Shown here: piece after piece, positions 8,218 to 17,035 of the stretch
Numbering within the stretch: position 1 is the first letter of the stretch
Layout: each line of letters begins with the position of its first letter
Assembly (NCBI GenBank): GCA_963825685.1
Contig: CAWGUD010000006.1
Coordinates: 124,001 to 188,000, forward strand
Source of the DNA: JAOUEA01 sp963825685
GTDB taxonomy: Bacteria; Actinomycetota; UBA4738; HRBIN12
Reading direction: 5' to 3'
DNA: 64,000 nt
Notes under the pieces: model-generated
Told to the model about the DNA's origin: nothing
The model's input: the letters and a program-made list of their open reading frames with translations, nothing else
Database searches by the model: none
Made by a program: the position numbers and the translations under genes

Positions 8218-9348
8218 TCACCGAGCGCCCGCGACGTGACGGTACACGCGCAACGTGGCTCGGGCGGTCTCCGGCCACGAGAACGCGCTCGCGCGTTCCC
8301 TGCCTCGGCCGCGCAGATCCGCGGCGAGCGTGGGGTCGTCGATCACACGAGCAAGGGCCGCGCCGATCGCATCCTCGTCCCTCGGGTCCACGAGCAGCGC
8401 GGCGTCGCCGGTCACCTCGGGGATCGACGTCGCGTCGGCGGCGACCGTCGGCACCCCCCGAGCCAGAGCCTCGAGGACCGGCAGGCCGAACCCCTCGTAG
8501 AGCGAGACGTAGGCGAACACGTCGGCGCCCCGGTACAGCGCATCGAGGTCGTGCGCCCCGAGGTCGCGGGTCCGCACGACCCGCCCCGGCCCCTCGACGG
8601 CGAGCTCCTGTCGCAGCTCGTCGTCGAGCCAGCCGTCGGGACCGTTCAGCACGAGCGCATGCGGGTGTCCCTCGCCCGCCAGGCGCCGGTACGCCCGCAC
8701 GAGCCGAGCGTGGTTCTTCCTGGGTTCCAGGGTGCCGACCGACAGCACGTAGGGCCTCGGCACACCGAGCCGCTCGAGCGTGGCGTCGACGTCGTGGTCG
8801 GGTTCCACGGGCAGCGACGCGGCGAGGGGCGTGACGTGGACGCGCGCCGGATCGACGCCCGAGTGCTCCCGCAGCTCGTCGGCGGTGAACGCCGAGGGCA
8901 CCACGACCGCGTCGGCGCGCCGGGCCACCGCACGCAGCCCGGCTCGGTAGAGCATGCGCCAGTCGCGCGGGAACATCTCTGGGTGGCGCACGAACGCCAG
9001 GTCGTGCACCGTCACCACGAGGCGTTGGCCGCGCTGTTTCGGGGCGACGGCCACGGGGTTCGTCGCGTGCACCACTCCCGCCTGGGCAAGATCGGCCGGC
9101 AGCGACGGATGACCGGTGAGGTTCCATCGCGGGTACAGCGCGCGGATCGGCCGGTCGACGATCGTGACGGGGGGGAGCCGCGACAGCCACGCCTGGGGTG
9201 GACCCCCGGCCGCGAACCGCGAACGGAACGGCAGCAGCTCGAGCGTCGGGTCCTCGTCGAGCATCGCCGGCGCGAGCTCCCTCACGTAGGTGCCGATGCC
9301 ACCGGGGGCCGAGAACCAGAGCTGGTCGATGTGGAAGGCGACCTTCAC
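8218..9348 (-). CDS. family 4 (GT-B) glycosyltransferase
   Basis: A 376-residue GT-B enzyme. The N-terminal domain opens VKVAFHIDQLWFSAPGGIGT with the Gly-rich acceptor loop. The C-terminal donor domain has YVLSVGTLEPRKNHARLVRA and the diagnostic EX7E segment YEGFGLPVLEALARGVPTVA. DPRDEDAIGAAL follows, as in mannosyl- and rhamnosyltransferases. I chose the GTG at 9348 because it precedes the first strand and overlaps the stop of the upstream cupin gene (GTGA), indicating coupling; an upstream in-frame ATG at 9387 would only add a basic stretch. With the GT2 gene it likely builds a surface or storage glycan. Donor and acceptor are unknown. Confidence 0.9.
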   Translation of the reverse strand: MKVAFHIDQLWFSAPGGIGTYVRELAPAMLDEDPTLELLPFRSRFAAGGPPQAWLSRLPPVTIVDRPIRALYPRWNLTGHPSLPADLAQAGVVHATNPVAVAPKQRGQRLVVTVHDLAFVRHPEMFPRDWRMLYRAGLRAVARRADAVVVPSAFTADELREHSGVDPARVHVTPLAASLPVEPDHDVDATLERLGVPRPYVLSVGTLEPRKNHARLVRAYRRLAGEGHPHALVLNGPDGWLDDELRQELAVEGPGRVVRTRDLGAHDLDALYRGADVFAYVSLYEGFGLPVLEALARGVPTVAADATSIPEVTGDAALLVDPRDEDAIGAALARVIDDPTLAADLRGRGRERASAFSWPETARATLRVYRHVAGAR

Positions 9349-9665
9349 GGGCGACCGCCGCTCCGGTACGCCTCGATGCAGGCGCACCCATCGGGGCCCA
9401 CCGTGGCCGCGTGCGCGGTGCCGGCCGGCAGGTCGAGGCGATCGCCGGCCGTCAGCTCGACGTCACCGTCGTCGGTGTGGAAGACGATCGATCCCTCGAG
9501 GCAGAACAGCACCTTGTGGGAGCCGTGGTCGTGTCGGCCGTACCGGTCGCCGGGGCCGTTCCCCCACGATCGCGGCGCGTCGCATCCCTCCGCCTCGAAC
9601 GCGGCGAGCGCCGAAGGCTCGGTCCGCGGTGCCGGGGGTCCTGGTCGCGCTCGTGGCCGTCTCCG
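9345..9665 (-). CDS. small cupin-fold protein (start unresolved)
   Basis: The reading frame ending at the TGA 9345-9347 encodes about 90 residues with a clear cupin barrel: DRYGRHDHGSHKVLFCLEGS (three histidines of motif 1), IVFHTDDGDVELTAGDRLDL, and PAGTAHAATVGPDGCACIEA (histidine of motif 2). A metal-dependent sugar isomerase-like or sensor role is possible. No ATG, GTG or TTG occurs in this frame before the barrel. A one-base insertion near 9615, like those elsewhere in this window, would link it to another frame, so the true start is uncertain. The stop overlaps the start of the glycosyltransferase gene. It may act on the same sugar pathway. Confidence 0.6.
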   Translation of the reverse strand, partial: RRRPRARPGPPAPRTEPSALAAFEAEGCDAPRSWGNGPGDRYGRHDHGSHKVLFCLEGSIVFHTDDGDVELTAGDRLDLPAGTAHAATVGPDGCACIEAYRSGGRP

Positions 9666-9673
9666 TGGGACAG

Positions 9674-9692
9674 CTAGTCTGAGTCAGACTAG
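9674..9692. repeat. 19-bp perfect palindrome, copy 1
   Basis: CTAGTCTGAGTCAGACTAG is a perfect 9-bp inverted repeat around one base. On the minus strand the TAG stop of the carboxylase epsilon gene falls inside its arm. A near-identical element occurs at 29930-29948, also on a minus-strand stop codon. It may be a repressor operator for the downstream cupin gene, a short terminator or a dispersed palindrome. Confidence 0.7.
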
Positions 9693-9958
9693 CGGACGTC
9701 GCTGCGGCCGTGGACCGTCGGCACGCCCTTGCGCGCGAACGGTCCCTGCTGCCCGTGCCAGGGCTCGCGAGCATAGCGGCGAGCCTGCAACGCGCCGAGA
9801 CCGGTGGCGTCGATCCGGCCCTGCAGCACCCAGGGGGCGGGCCGGGGGCTCTCCGCGACGAAGTACCGCTCCAGCGCCATCAGGATCGCGCGCTCTTCCT
9901 CTGGCGTGATGTCCTCGGGGAGCTCGAACCGGCGCTCTCCCTCGTCGCGGATCGGCAT
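9689..9958 (-). CDS. acyl-CoA carboxylase epsilon-like subunit
   Basis: An 89-residue protein directly downstream of the carboxyltransferase gene (11 bases). It contains ITPEEERAILMALERYFVAE and ends in a basic/aromatic tail (YAREPWHGQQGPFARKG). Actinobacterial acyl-CoA carboxylases carry small poorly conserved epsilon subunits (AccE/PccE) encoded in this position, which bind the beta subunit and stimulate activity. Assignment rests on size, position and the helix-rich EEERAI segment rather than on a strong motif. The start codon at 9958 is the only ATG giving a complete protein. Its stop codon lies within the 19-bp palindrome. Confidence 0.7.
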   Translation of the reverse strand: MPIRDEGERRFELPEDITPEEERAILMALERYFVAESPRPAPWVLQGRIDATGLGALQARRYAREPWHGQQGPFARKGVPTVHGRSDVR

Positions 9959-9969
9959 CGGGGCCTCCT

Positions 9970-11589
9970 CTAGAGCGGGATGTTCCCGTGCTTGCGGGCG
10001 GGCACGCTCTCGCGCTTCGTCGAGAGCATGCGGAGCGCCTTGATCAGGCGGCTCCGGGTCTCGGCCGGCTCGATCACGTCGTCGATGAACCCGCGCTCGG
10101 CGGCGGCGTACGGCGTCGAGAACTTCTCGCGGTACTCCTTGATGAGCTCCGCCTTCTTCTGCGAGGGGTCGGCCGCCTTCTCGATCTCCCTGCGGAACAC
10201 GACGTTCACGGCGCCTTCCGCTCCCATCACCGCGATCTCGGCCGTGGGCCAGGCGAACGCGACGTCGCTGCGCAGGTGCTTCGAGTTCATCACGAGGTAC
10301 GCGCCGCCGTAGGCCTTGCGCGTGATCACCGTCATGCGCGGCACGGTGGCCTCCGCGTAGGCGTAGAGCAGCTTGGCGCCGTGACGGATGATGCCGTTGT
10401 ACTCCTGGTTCGTCCCGGGCAGGAACCCGGGCACGTCGACGAGCGTGAGGATCGGGATGTTGAACGCGTCGCAGAACCGCACGAACCGCGAGGCCTTCTC
10501 GCTCGCCTCGATGTCGAGCGTGCCGGCGTTCACCTTCGGCTGGTTCGCGATCACGCCGATGCTCCGCCCGTCGAGCCGAGCGAATCCGATCACGATGTTC
10601 ATCGCCCACAGGGGGAAGATCTCGAGGAACTCCCCGTCGTCGACGACGTAGCGGATCACCTCGTGCATGTCGTAGGGCTCTTTCGCCCGGTCGGGCACGA
10701 GATGGGTGAGCGCGTCGGCCGAACGGTTCGGGTCGTCGGTCGGCGCGTAGGCGGGAGGGTCCTCGAGGTTGTTCGACGGCAGGAAGCTGAGCAGGTACCG
10801 CACGCGGTTCAACACGTCCTCGTCGTCTTCCCCGACGAACGAGGCGACGCCCGACTTCGTCGCGTGGGTCATCGCGCCGCCGAGCTCCTCCATCGAGACG
10901 TCCTCGCCGGTGACGGTCTTGATCACGTCGGGTCCGGTGATGAACATGTGCGAGGTCTCGCGAACCATGAACGTGAAGTCGGTGATCGCGGGGGAGTAGA
11001 CGGCGCCGCCGGCGCACGGTCCCATGATCACGCTGATCTGGGGGATCACGCCGCTGGCGCGCACGTTCCGCTCGAAGATGTAGCCGTACCCCGCGAGCGA
11101 TGCGGCTCCCTCCTGGATGCGCGCGCCCCCCGAGTCGTTGATCGAGACGAACGGGGCACCGGTCGACATCGCGAGGTCCATCACCTTCGTGACCTTCTGC
11201 GCCATGACCTCGCCCATCGAGCCGCCGAAGACGGTGAAGTCCTGGCTCGCGACGAACACCTTGCGTCCGTCGATCGTGCCGTACCCGGTGATGATGCCGT
11301 CGCCGGGGGGCCGCTTGCGGTCCATGCCGAAGTCGTGGGCGCGATGCACCGCGAACGGGTCCGTCTCCACGAAGGAGCCCGCGTCCATCAGCACGTCGAG
11401 TCGCTCGCGGGCCGTGAGCTTGCCCTTGTCGTGCTGCTTCTTGGCCGCGTCGCGGCCGCCCGGCGTGCGCGCCGCCTTCTTCCGCTTGCGGAGCTCCTCG
11501 ATGCGGTCCTCGACCGTCGTCTCGGGTTCGCCGCTGCCTGGTCGGTCGCCGGCGCCGCGGGCGGGCCGGTCGTCGCGGGTGGTCACCAT
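9970..11589 (-). CDS. acyl-CoA (propionyl-CoA) carboxylase beta subunit
   Basis: A 539-residue carboxyltransferase subunit of a biotin-dependent acyl-CoA carboxylase, transferring CO2 from carboxybiotin to acetyl- or propionyl-CoA. The N-terminal half shows ARERLDVLMDAGSFVETDPF, FTVFGGSMGEVMAQKVTKVM and NDSGGARIQEGAASLAGYG (acyl-CoA oxyanion Gly pair). The C-terminal half has DVPGFLPGTNQEYNGIIRHG and TRKAYGGAYLVMNSKHL (biotin side). Length and motifs match PccB/AccD5. The biotinylated alpha subunit is not in the window. The small epsilon-like gene follows. A TAGACT -10 six bases before the ATG predicts a leaderless message. It would supply methylmalonyl-CoA for the epimerase encoded at 16061-16471. 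Confidence 0.93.
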   Translation of the reverse strand: MVTTRDDRPARGAGDRPGSGEPETTVEDRIEELRKRKKAARTPGGRDAAKKQHDKGKLTARERLDVLMDAGSFVETDPFAVHRAHDFGMDRKRPPGDGIITGYGTIDGRKVFVASQDFTVFGGSMGEVMAQKVTKVMDLAMSTGAPFVSINDSGGARIQEGAASLAGYGYIFERNVRASGVIPQISVIMGPCAGGAVYSPAITDFTFMVRETSHMFITGPDVIKTVTGEDVSMEELGGAMTHATKSGVASFVGEDDEDVLNRVRYLLSFLPSNNLEDPPAYAPTDDPNRSADALTHLVPDRAKEPYDMHEVIRYVVDDGEFLEIFPLWAMNIVIGFARLDGRSIGVIANQPKVNAGTLDIEASEKASRFVRFCDAFNIPILTLVDVPGFLPGTNQEYNGIIRHGAKLLYAYAEATVPRMTVITRKAYGGAYLVMNSKHLRSDVAFAWPTAEIAVMGAEGAVNVVFRREIEKAADPSQKKAELIKEYREKFSTPYAAAERGFIDDVIEPAETRSRLIKALRMLSTKRESVPARKHGNIPL

Positions 11590-11595
11590 GCCGGG

Positions 11596-11601
11596 AGTCT
11601 A
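11596..11601 (-). promoter_or_regulatory. -10 element, leaderless promoter of the carboxylase operon
   Basis: Minus-strand TAGACT lies six bases before the ATG at 11589. Confidence 0.6.
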
Positions 11602-11650
11602 GCCTCGTGCGCTCCCCGGAGGGCGAGCGGATGACGCGAGGCGGTCGCGA

Positions 11651-12103
11651 TCAACCGCAGTCGCGGCCGCCCCAGGGTCCCCATCCGATGTCGTGTGCCA
11701 TGCGGATCGACACGACGGTGTTCGTGCGGCCGCTCAGGATGCGTGTCGGCATGTCCCATGCCCGGCGGGTATAGGTGTCGTAGTTGCCGTCCCAGTAGTT
11801 CACGTGCTGCTGGAACAGTCCCTTGTTCATGCCGTCGCCGGACTCCGCCCACGGCAACAGCCCGCTCTCCCGCTTGGCGATGCACAGGGCGATGGCGACG
11901 CCGCCGGGGACGTCCCACTTCCCGACCGCGCACCGGATCTGGTCGCGGGAGTGCTGGCGCACCGTCACGCCCTCCTCACGATGGAAGGCGCACGGCCCCG
12001 GCGCGTGATGCGCCGAAGCGGCTGGGGCGATCGCGAACACGAGTGCCGCGGCGAGCGTCGCCACGATCGTGCGGGCGGTCCTGGTCGTCGCTCTCCCGAT
12101 CAT
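11651..12103 (-). CDS. secreted lysozyme-like/transglycosylase-type protein
   Basis: A 150-residue secreted protein. Residues 1-31 are a signal peptide (TIVATLAAALVFAIAPAASA). The mature domain contains ALCIAKRESGLLPWAESGDG, where the Glu of RESG fits the catalytic glutamate of a lysozyme-fold transglycosylase. GMNKGLFQQHVNYWDGNYDT follows, resembling the Gly-Leu-Phe-Gln segment of lytic transglycosylases (GLMQ type). Four cysteines suggest disulfides. It would cut peptidoglycan glycan strands outside the membrane, for wall remodelling or resuscitation, by analogy with such small actinobacterial proteins. It stands alone, between the carboxylase operon and the divergent DUF389 gene. Confidence 0.75.
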   Translation of the reverse strand: MIGRATTRTARTIVATLAAALVFAIAPAASAHHAPGPCAFHREEGVTVRQHSRDQIRCAVGKWDVPGGVAIALCIAKRESGLLPWAESGDGMNKGLFQQHVNYWDGNYDTYTRRAWDMPTRILSGRTNTVVSIRMAHDIGWGPWGGRDCG

Positions 12104-12257
12104 CTGTCTCGTCCCCCCGGGGTCGAGTGGGTACGGCGAACGTCACCGGACGATGGGAAGGAGGGGGATGGTGCCGGCGACGGCACCCCGGCACCCTAGC
12201 ATCGGGTCACCGGGGCGTCGACCACCGGCCACGGCGTGCGGATGGCATGATGCGGCC

Positions 12258-13200
12258 GTGTTGCACCTGCGGGTCTTCGTCTCACCCGACCGGGCCGACG
12301 CCGCGATCGAGATGTTGCGCGGCGTCGACGGGCTGCACGACCTCGGTGCATCTGCCCCGGGTCGAGGTCGAGCACGGCGACGACCTCCTGACCGCGGCCG
12401 TCGAGCCCACCGCCGCGAACGAGGTCGTCGAACGGCTGCGTGAGCTGCGCATCGAACGTCCGGGTGCGGTCGCGCTCGTGCGCCAGGACCGCACCGAGGT
12501 GCTGCCGGTCGAGGACGACGCGATCGGGTACTGGGACGCGTCGGCCGACGCGATCGTCGTCGAGGAGGTCGTCGACGAGTCCCGCGAGAACGCGCGGCTG
12601 TCGGCGACCTACCTCGCGTACATGGCGGCCGCGGGAGCGGTGGCGGGCATCGGCGTCGGTGAGGATTCCTCGGTGCTGATCGTCGGCGCGATGGCGATCA
12701 GTCCCGACCTGCTGCCGCTCTCGGCGATCTGCGTCGGGCTCGTCGCGCACGAGCGGCGCACCGTGCTGGTCGGGGCGAGCACGCTGCTGGCCGGTCTCGC
12801 GACGGCCGCGTTCGTCGCCGGGCTGCTGGTGTGGCTCGCCGACGTCGCGGACATCGTCAGAGCGGATCTGGGAGGCAACGTGCTCACGACGTTCGTCACC
12901 GAGCCGTCGCTCGCGACGGTGATCGTGGCGCTCGCCGCCGGCGTGGCCGCGATGCTCTCGATCGAGCGGCAGGCGGCGTCGGCGGTCGGCGTGGCGATCT
13001 CCGTCACCACGATCCCGGCCGCCGCGGCGATCGGCGTGACGCTGGGACTCGGCGACTGGGATCGGCTGGTCGGCGCCGCCGTCGTGCTCGCGACGAACCT
13101 CGTGGCGCTCGCGGTCGCCGGTTCCCTCACGCTCTGGGTCCAGCTGCGCCGCGGGCATCAGATCGCCGGCCGGAGCGTTTCAGGCGCGTCGCGACGCTGA
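12258..13200 (+). CDS. DUF389 (TIGR00341-type) membrane protein (one frameshift)
   Basis: The GTG at 12258 opens VLHLRVFVSPDRADAAIEML, a ferredoxin-like N-terminal domain typical of DUF389. The frame breaks near 12343, where one extra G (CTCGGTGCAT) must be removed to continue into HLPRVEVEHGDDLLTAAVEP. The C-terminal ~190 residues hold five to six membrane helices, including the conserved VLIVGAMAISPDLLPLSAIC segment. The repaired protein is about 313 residues. DUF389 proteins are inner-membrane proteins of unknown function. No operon partner is evident; the next gene is convergent and ends 19 bases away. Confidence 0.85.
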
Positions 13201-13218
13201 TCCGGCACGCGTGCATCC

Positions 13219-13772
13219 TCAGAGGTCCACGCGACCGCCCGCTCGCCAGTAGACGCCGCCCTCCCGGTCGAGGAACCCCTCGTCGACCAGGTATCGCCGG
13301 AGCGCCGCGTAGTCGTTGAAGAAGCGCCCGACGATCACGTTGATCTCCTTCTCGTCGTAGTGGCGGCCCGGCTCGAGCTCGAGCGCGATGCGTTCCAGCA
13401 CGATGCGGCGCTTCGACTCCTTCGCCGGGATCTCGGTGAGGCGTCCGTTGCGGAAGAACGTGCGCAGCACGGCTCTCCTCGTCGTCGGTCGCGGCGCCGA
13501 GGGCGAGGCCGGCCTCGCGCGGCGGCCCCACCTGCTCGGCCGCCCACCGCAGGGTCTCGGGGTCGAGCCGGTAGGTGTGCCGGTCGTCGTTCACGCGCAC
13601 GATCCCGGTCGCGGTGAGGCGATTCAGGTGCTTGTGGGCCCTCGCGACCGTGATACCGGCAGCCGGCCGCCAGCTGGTCGGCGGCCTTGTCCCCGCCGGC
13701 CAGCATGCCGGCGATCGCCAGACGCTGGGGGTCGGCGAGCGCGCGCAGGATCTCGTCGGGGGTCTCGGCCAT
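13219..13772 (-). CDS. ArsR-type regulator with DUF2087 domain (two frameshifts)
   Basis: The protein begins MAETPDEILRALADPQRLAI, an ArsR-family winged helix. It continues, after removal of one G near 13664, with GITVARAHKHLNRLTATGIV. After removal of one A near 13472 it continues with VLRTFFRNGRLTEIPAKESK. The last segment, GRHYDEKEINVIVGRFFNDY, is the DUF2087 signature found C-terminal to HTH domains in Gram-positive regulators. The repaired length is about 183 residues. The ligand is unknown. Its start at 13772 lies only 27 bases from the divergent nuclease gene, so both promoters must overlap and the regulator probably controls that gene. Confidence 0.8.
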
Positions 13773-13799
13773 GTCGGTCTCCTTGCATACCATGGCCCG

Positions 13800-14723
13800 G
13801 TGCAGCTCACCGATCCGCAGCGGCGCACCCTCGAGGGCCTGATCGGCACCGGCGACCGCCCGACGTTCCCCGCCGACCTCTCGCAGCGGCTCCGCGACCG
13901 CATCGAGGGCGCCGCCCGCGAGCTCGAGCTCGCCGAACCCCTGTGGCTCGGCAAGGAGAAGCTCAACCAGCACCAGCGATGCGAGGGCCTGTTCCGGTCC
14001 GTGCTCGCCGGCGAGGCGCCGCCGTTCGCGCACTCGGCGCGCAGCGCCCACGGCGTGCTGCTCCACAAGGCGATCGAGGTCGAGGTCGGCGCTCGCGACG
14101 GCATGGACCCGCACGAGATCGCGCAGGTCGCCGTCGGGCGCGTGCTCGAGCGCGAGGAACGGTTCGGCGAGTACTGGCGCGAGCTCTCGGTCTCCGAGCA
14201 GGACGACGCGCTGATGGAGGTCGCGCGGCGGGTGACGCTGTTCCAGGGGTCGTTCCCACCGTTGAAGCCGCTGCGTCGCGAGCTCTCGCCGATCAGCGAG
14301 CTGCGGGTGCGGGCCGAGCTGCTCGGCGGCGACCTCGTCCTCTCGGGGCAGATCGACCTCGTGCTCGGCGTGCCCGACCGGCTCGAGCCGAACCGCGCGA
14401 CGCGGCTCGTCGTCGACCTGAAGACCGGGTCCGCCTACCCGGAGTTCGCCGAGGACATGCGCTTCTACGCGCTCGTGATGACCCTGCGGTTCGGGGTGCC
14501 TCCCTACCGCGCGGCGTCGCTCTTCCTCGAGAGCGGAACCTGGCAGGCCGAGGACGTCACCGAGGAGCTACTGCAGCACGCCGCCGACCGGGCGATCGCC
14601 GCGGCGCGGGCGGCCGCGGCCCTGTCGAACGGGCGCGAGCCCGCGCTCACCCCGGGCGTGTACTGCTCGTGGTGCCCGCAAGCGGCCACGTGCGCGGTCG
14701 CCGAGCTCCCGTCCGCGGTCTGA
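13800..14723 (+). CDS. RecB/Cas4-type PD-(D/E)XK nuclease with Fe-S cysteines
   Basis: A 307-residue nuclease of the RecB family. LNQHQRCEGLFRSVLAGE supplies the N-terminal cysteine (Cys61), HGVLLHKAIEVEV the motif I histidine, GQIDLVLG the metal-binding Asp, and RLVVDLKTGSAYPEFAEDMR the D-x-K core plus the QxxxY-like helix. The C-terminal YCSWCPQAATC is a CX2CX5C set that with Cys61 would hold a 4Fe-4S cluster, as in AddB and Cas4. It lacks a helicase domain and no cas genes are nearby, so a stand-alone DNA-processing role is likely. I chose the GTG at 13800 because it directly precedes the conserved region. It is divergent from the ArsR/DUF2087 regulator. Confidence 0.8.
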   Translation: MQLTDPQRRTLEGLIGTGDRPTFPADLSQRLRDRIEGAARELELAEPLWLGKEKLNQHQRCEGLFRSVLAGEAPPFAHSARSAHGVLLHKAIEVEVGARDGMDPHEIAQVAVGRVLEREERFGEYWRELSVSEQDDALMEVARRVTLFQGSFPPLKPLRRELSPISELRVRAELLGGDLVLSGQIDLVLGVPDRLEPNRATRLVVDLKTGSAYPEFAEDMRFYALVMTLRFGVPPYRAASLFLESGTWQAEDVTEELLQHAADRAIAAARAAAALSNGREPALTPGVYCSWCPQAATCAVAELPSAV

Positions 14724-14808
14724 CCGGGCCCCTGGCCGCACGTTCGGCCCTCGTCGCCGTCGATAACATGCGGGCCTGTCGTCCGACGCGTGGAAGGTGT
14801 GAGATCTG

Positions 14809-16052
14809 ATGGGCAAGGACCTGTACGAGATCGGGGAGATCCCGCCGATCGGCGAGGTGCCGAAGCAGATGCACGCGCAGCTCGTGCGACCCGATCGCTT
14901 CGGCGATCCGACGACGGCGATCCTCGACGAGGTCGTCGACGTGCCCGAGCTCGGGCCGCACGACGCGCTCGTGATGGTCATGGCCTCCGGGCGTGAACTT
15001 CAACAACGTCTGGGCGGCGTGGGGCAAGCCGATCGACGTCACGAAGGGCCAGGCCCGCTTCGGGGAGCCCACCGACTTCCACATCGTGGGCTCCGACGCG
15101 GCCGGCGTCGTCTACGCCGTGGGCGACCAGGTCACGAACGTCGAGGTCGGTGACCGGGTCGTCGTGCACGCCGGGCAGTGGGACCTCGACGACCCCTGGG
15201 TGAAGGGCGGGCAGCGACCCGGGCCTCGCTGCCTCCTTCCGCGTGTGGGGCTACGAGACGTGCTGGGGCGGCACCGCGCAGTTCTGCAAGGTGCAGGCCC
15301 ACCAGTGCCTGCCGAAGGCCGACTTCCTCACATGGGAGGAGGCCGCGACCCCCACGCTCACGGGCGCGACCGCCTACCGCATGCTCTTCGGCTGGCCGCC
15401 GCACACCGTCGAGCCGGGCGACGCGGTCCTCGTCTGGGGCGCGAGCGGCGGGCTCGGCTCGCTCGCGGTGCAGCTCGTCGCGAACGCCGGCGGGCGCCCG
15501 ATCGCCGTCGTCAGCAGCGAGGAGAAGGGCGAGTTCGCGAAGCAACTCGGCGCGGTCGGGTACATCAACCGCAAGGACTTCGACCACTGGGGCATCCCGC
15601 CGCACTCGAGCAGCCCCGAGTGGAAGACGTGGTTCGACGGCGCGAAGGCGTTCGGCAAGGCGATCTGGGACGTGCTCGGCGAGCGGGAGAACCCGCGGAT
15701 CGTCTTCGAGCACCCGGGCGAGGACACGATCCCGACGTCGATCTTCGTGGCCGACCGAGGCGGCATGGTCGTGATCTGCGCCGGCACCTCGGGCTACGAC
15801 ACGTTGGTCGACGTGCGCTACCTGTGGTTCCTGCAGAAGCGCTACCAGGGCTCGCACCTGTTCAACGACGAGCAGGCCGCGGCGTTCAACGACCTGGTGC
15901 GCGACGGCAAGATCCAGACCACGCTCGGCAAGGTCTTCCCGTACGAGGAGACCGGACTCGCGCACCAGCTGATGGGCGAGGGCACGCTTCCCGAGGGCAA
16001 CGTCACCGTGCTCGTGAACGCCCCGGAGGAAGGCCTCACCGACCTCCCGTAG
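14809..16052 (+). CDS. ccr: crotonyl-CoA carboxylase/reductase (two frameshifts)
   Basis: A medium-chain reductase that reductively carboxylates crotonyl-CoA to ethylmalonyl-CoA with NADPH and CO2, the key step of the ethylmalonyl-CoA pathway. It opens MGKDLYEIGEIPPIGEVPKQ after GGAAGG. Removing one G near 14988 restores VMASGVNFNNVWAAWGKPID, and removing one base near 15211 joins to GDPGLAASFRVWGYETCWGG. The remaining frame has the Rossmann motif VLVWGASGGLGSLAVQLV and ends in KRYQGSHLFNDEQAAAFNDL. The Asn of GVNFNNVW, the Glu in GYETCWGG and the His of QGSH fit the CO2-binding residues described for Ccr; these and the family's extra length distinguish it from plain quinone reductases. The repaired length is about 413 residues. 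Confidence 0.9.
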
Positions 16053-16060
16053 GGAAGCGG

Positions 16061-16471
16061 TCAGCGTTCCTGCACGAGCTCGACGAGCACGCCGCCCATC
16101 GAGCTCGGATGCACGAACGCGATCAGCGAGTTGCGCGATCCGAGCCGTGGGGCGTCGTCGATCAACTGGGCACCGGCATCGCGCAGGTGCGTGAGCGCGG
16201 CCGCGACGTCGTCGACCCTGTAGGCGACGTGGTGCATCCCCGGGCCGCGGGTCGCGAGGAAACGTCCGACCGGCGTGTCGGGGCCGAGGGCGCCGAGCAG
16301 CTGCACGTACGACGAGCCGACGGCGAACAGCACCTCCTCGACGCCCTGGTCCTCGACGCGCTCGCGGTGCGACGGCTCGACGCCGAGCAGGCGCCGGTAC
16401 TCGTCGACGGCGGCCTCGAGGTCGGGCACGGCGATGCCCACGTGGTCGATGTCGGTGAGCTCGATCGTCAC
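16061..16471 (-). CDS. mce: methylmalonyl-CoA epimerase
   Basis: A 136-residue vicinal-oxygen-chelate protein that interconverts (R)- and (S)-methylmalonyl/ethylmalonyl-CoA. DIDHVGIAVPDLEAAVDEY supplies the first metal His, GPGMHHVAYRVDDVAAAL the second, and GGVLVELVQER the C-terminal Glu ligand. Two beta-alpha-beta-beta-beta halves are visible and the length matches the family. The open frame extends thousands of bases upstream antisense to other genes; the GTG at 16471 is the natural start, overlapping the stop of the XRE regulator gene (GTGA). It is convergent with the crotonyl-CoA carboxylase/reductase gene, with the two stops nine bases apart, which supports a common carbon-assimilation role. 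Confidence 0.9.
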   Translation of the reverse strand: MTIELTDIDHVGIAVPDLEAAVDEYRRLLGVEPSHRERVEDQGVEEVLFAVGSSYVQLLGALGPDTPVGRFLATRGPGMHHVAYRVDDVAAALTHLRDAGAQLIDDAPRLGSRNSLIAFVHPSSMGGVLVELVQER

Positions 16472-16872
16472 GGCCGAGGTCCGTCGTCGGTGCGACCGAG
16501 CGGGGGTTGCATGCGCGCGATCAGGTCGTGGGCCTCCGTCACGTGGTAGGCCGACAGGGTGAGCGCTCGGGTCACGGCGGACACGCCGAGGGCACGCAGG
16601 TCGGGCTCCGCCTTCCTGCCGGTCGCCGGGGTCGGAGGGGGACCCAGCACGTAGAACTCGACGAGCTCCAGGAACTGCACCAACGACGGCACCAGTCCGC
16701 CGCGCTCGTACGCGTAGATCGTCTGTCGCGACGCGGGGCACCCCCGCGCGCCCGCGGCGGTCTCGGCCGATCGGAACCCGGCGGCCCGACGCACCTCCCG
16801 CAGCAGGGCGCCGATCACCGCCCGGTCGTCGTCGCTGATCGGCGGATGCTTCTTCCGGGCCACGAGCTGCAC
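16468..16872 (-). CDS. XRE-type helix-turn-helix regulator
   Basis: A 134-residue DNA-binding protein. Residues ~15-75 form a Cro/C1 helix-turn-helix (LLREVRRAAGFRSAETAAGA, then SRQTIYAYERGGLVPSLVQF). The rest is helical and ends in a Pro/Arg-rich tail. The start is either the GTG at 16872 or the one nine bases downstream; both precede the domain. Its stop overlaps the start of the epimerase gene, so the two are translated as a pair and the regulator may control ethylmalonyl- or methylmalonyl-CoA genes. The effector is unknown. Confidence 0.75.
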   Translation of the reverse strand: MQLVARKKHPPISDDDRAVIGALLREVRRAAGFRSAETAAGARGCPASRQTIYAYERGGLVPSLVQFLELVEFYVLGPPPTPATGRKAEPDLRALGVSAVTRALTLSAYHVTEAHDLIARMQPPLGRTDDGPRP

Positions 16873-17035
16873 TGTAACGGCTTCCGTCGTGGGACCCGGG
16901 TCCGATGCCACGACCAGCGATGGGCCTTCTGGGCCGAAGGACCGATGTCCGGGGGAGGCCGCCCGGCGTAGGGTTGACCCCTCGGAACGTGTCACCGAGG
17001 GGGAACCGAGCCCACGCGAGCGTGAGGAGCTGCCC

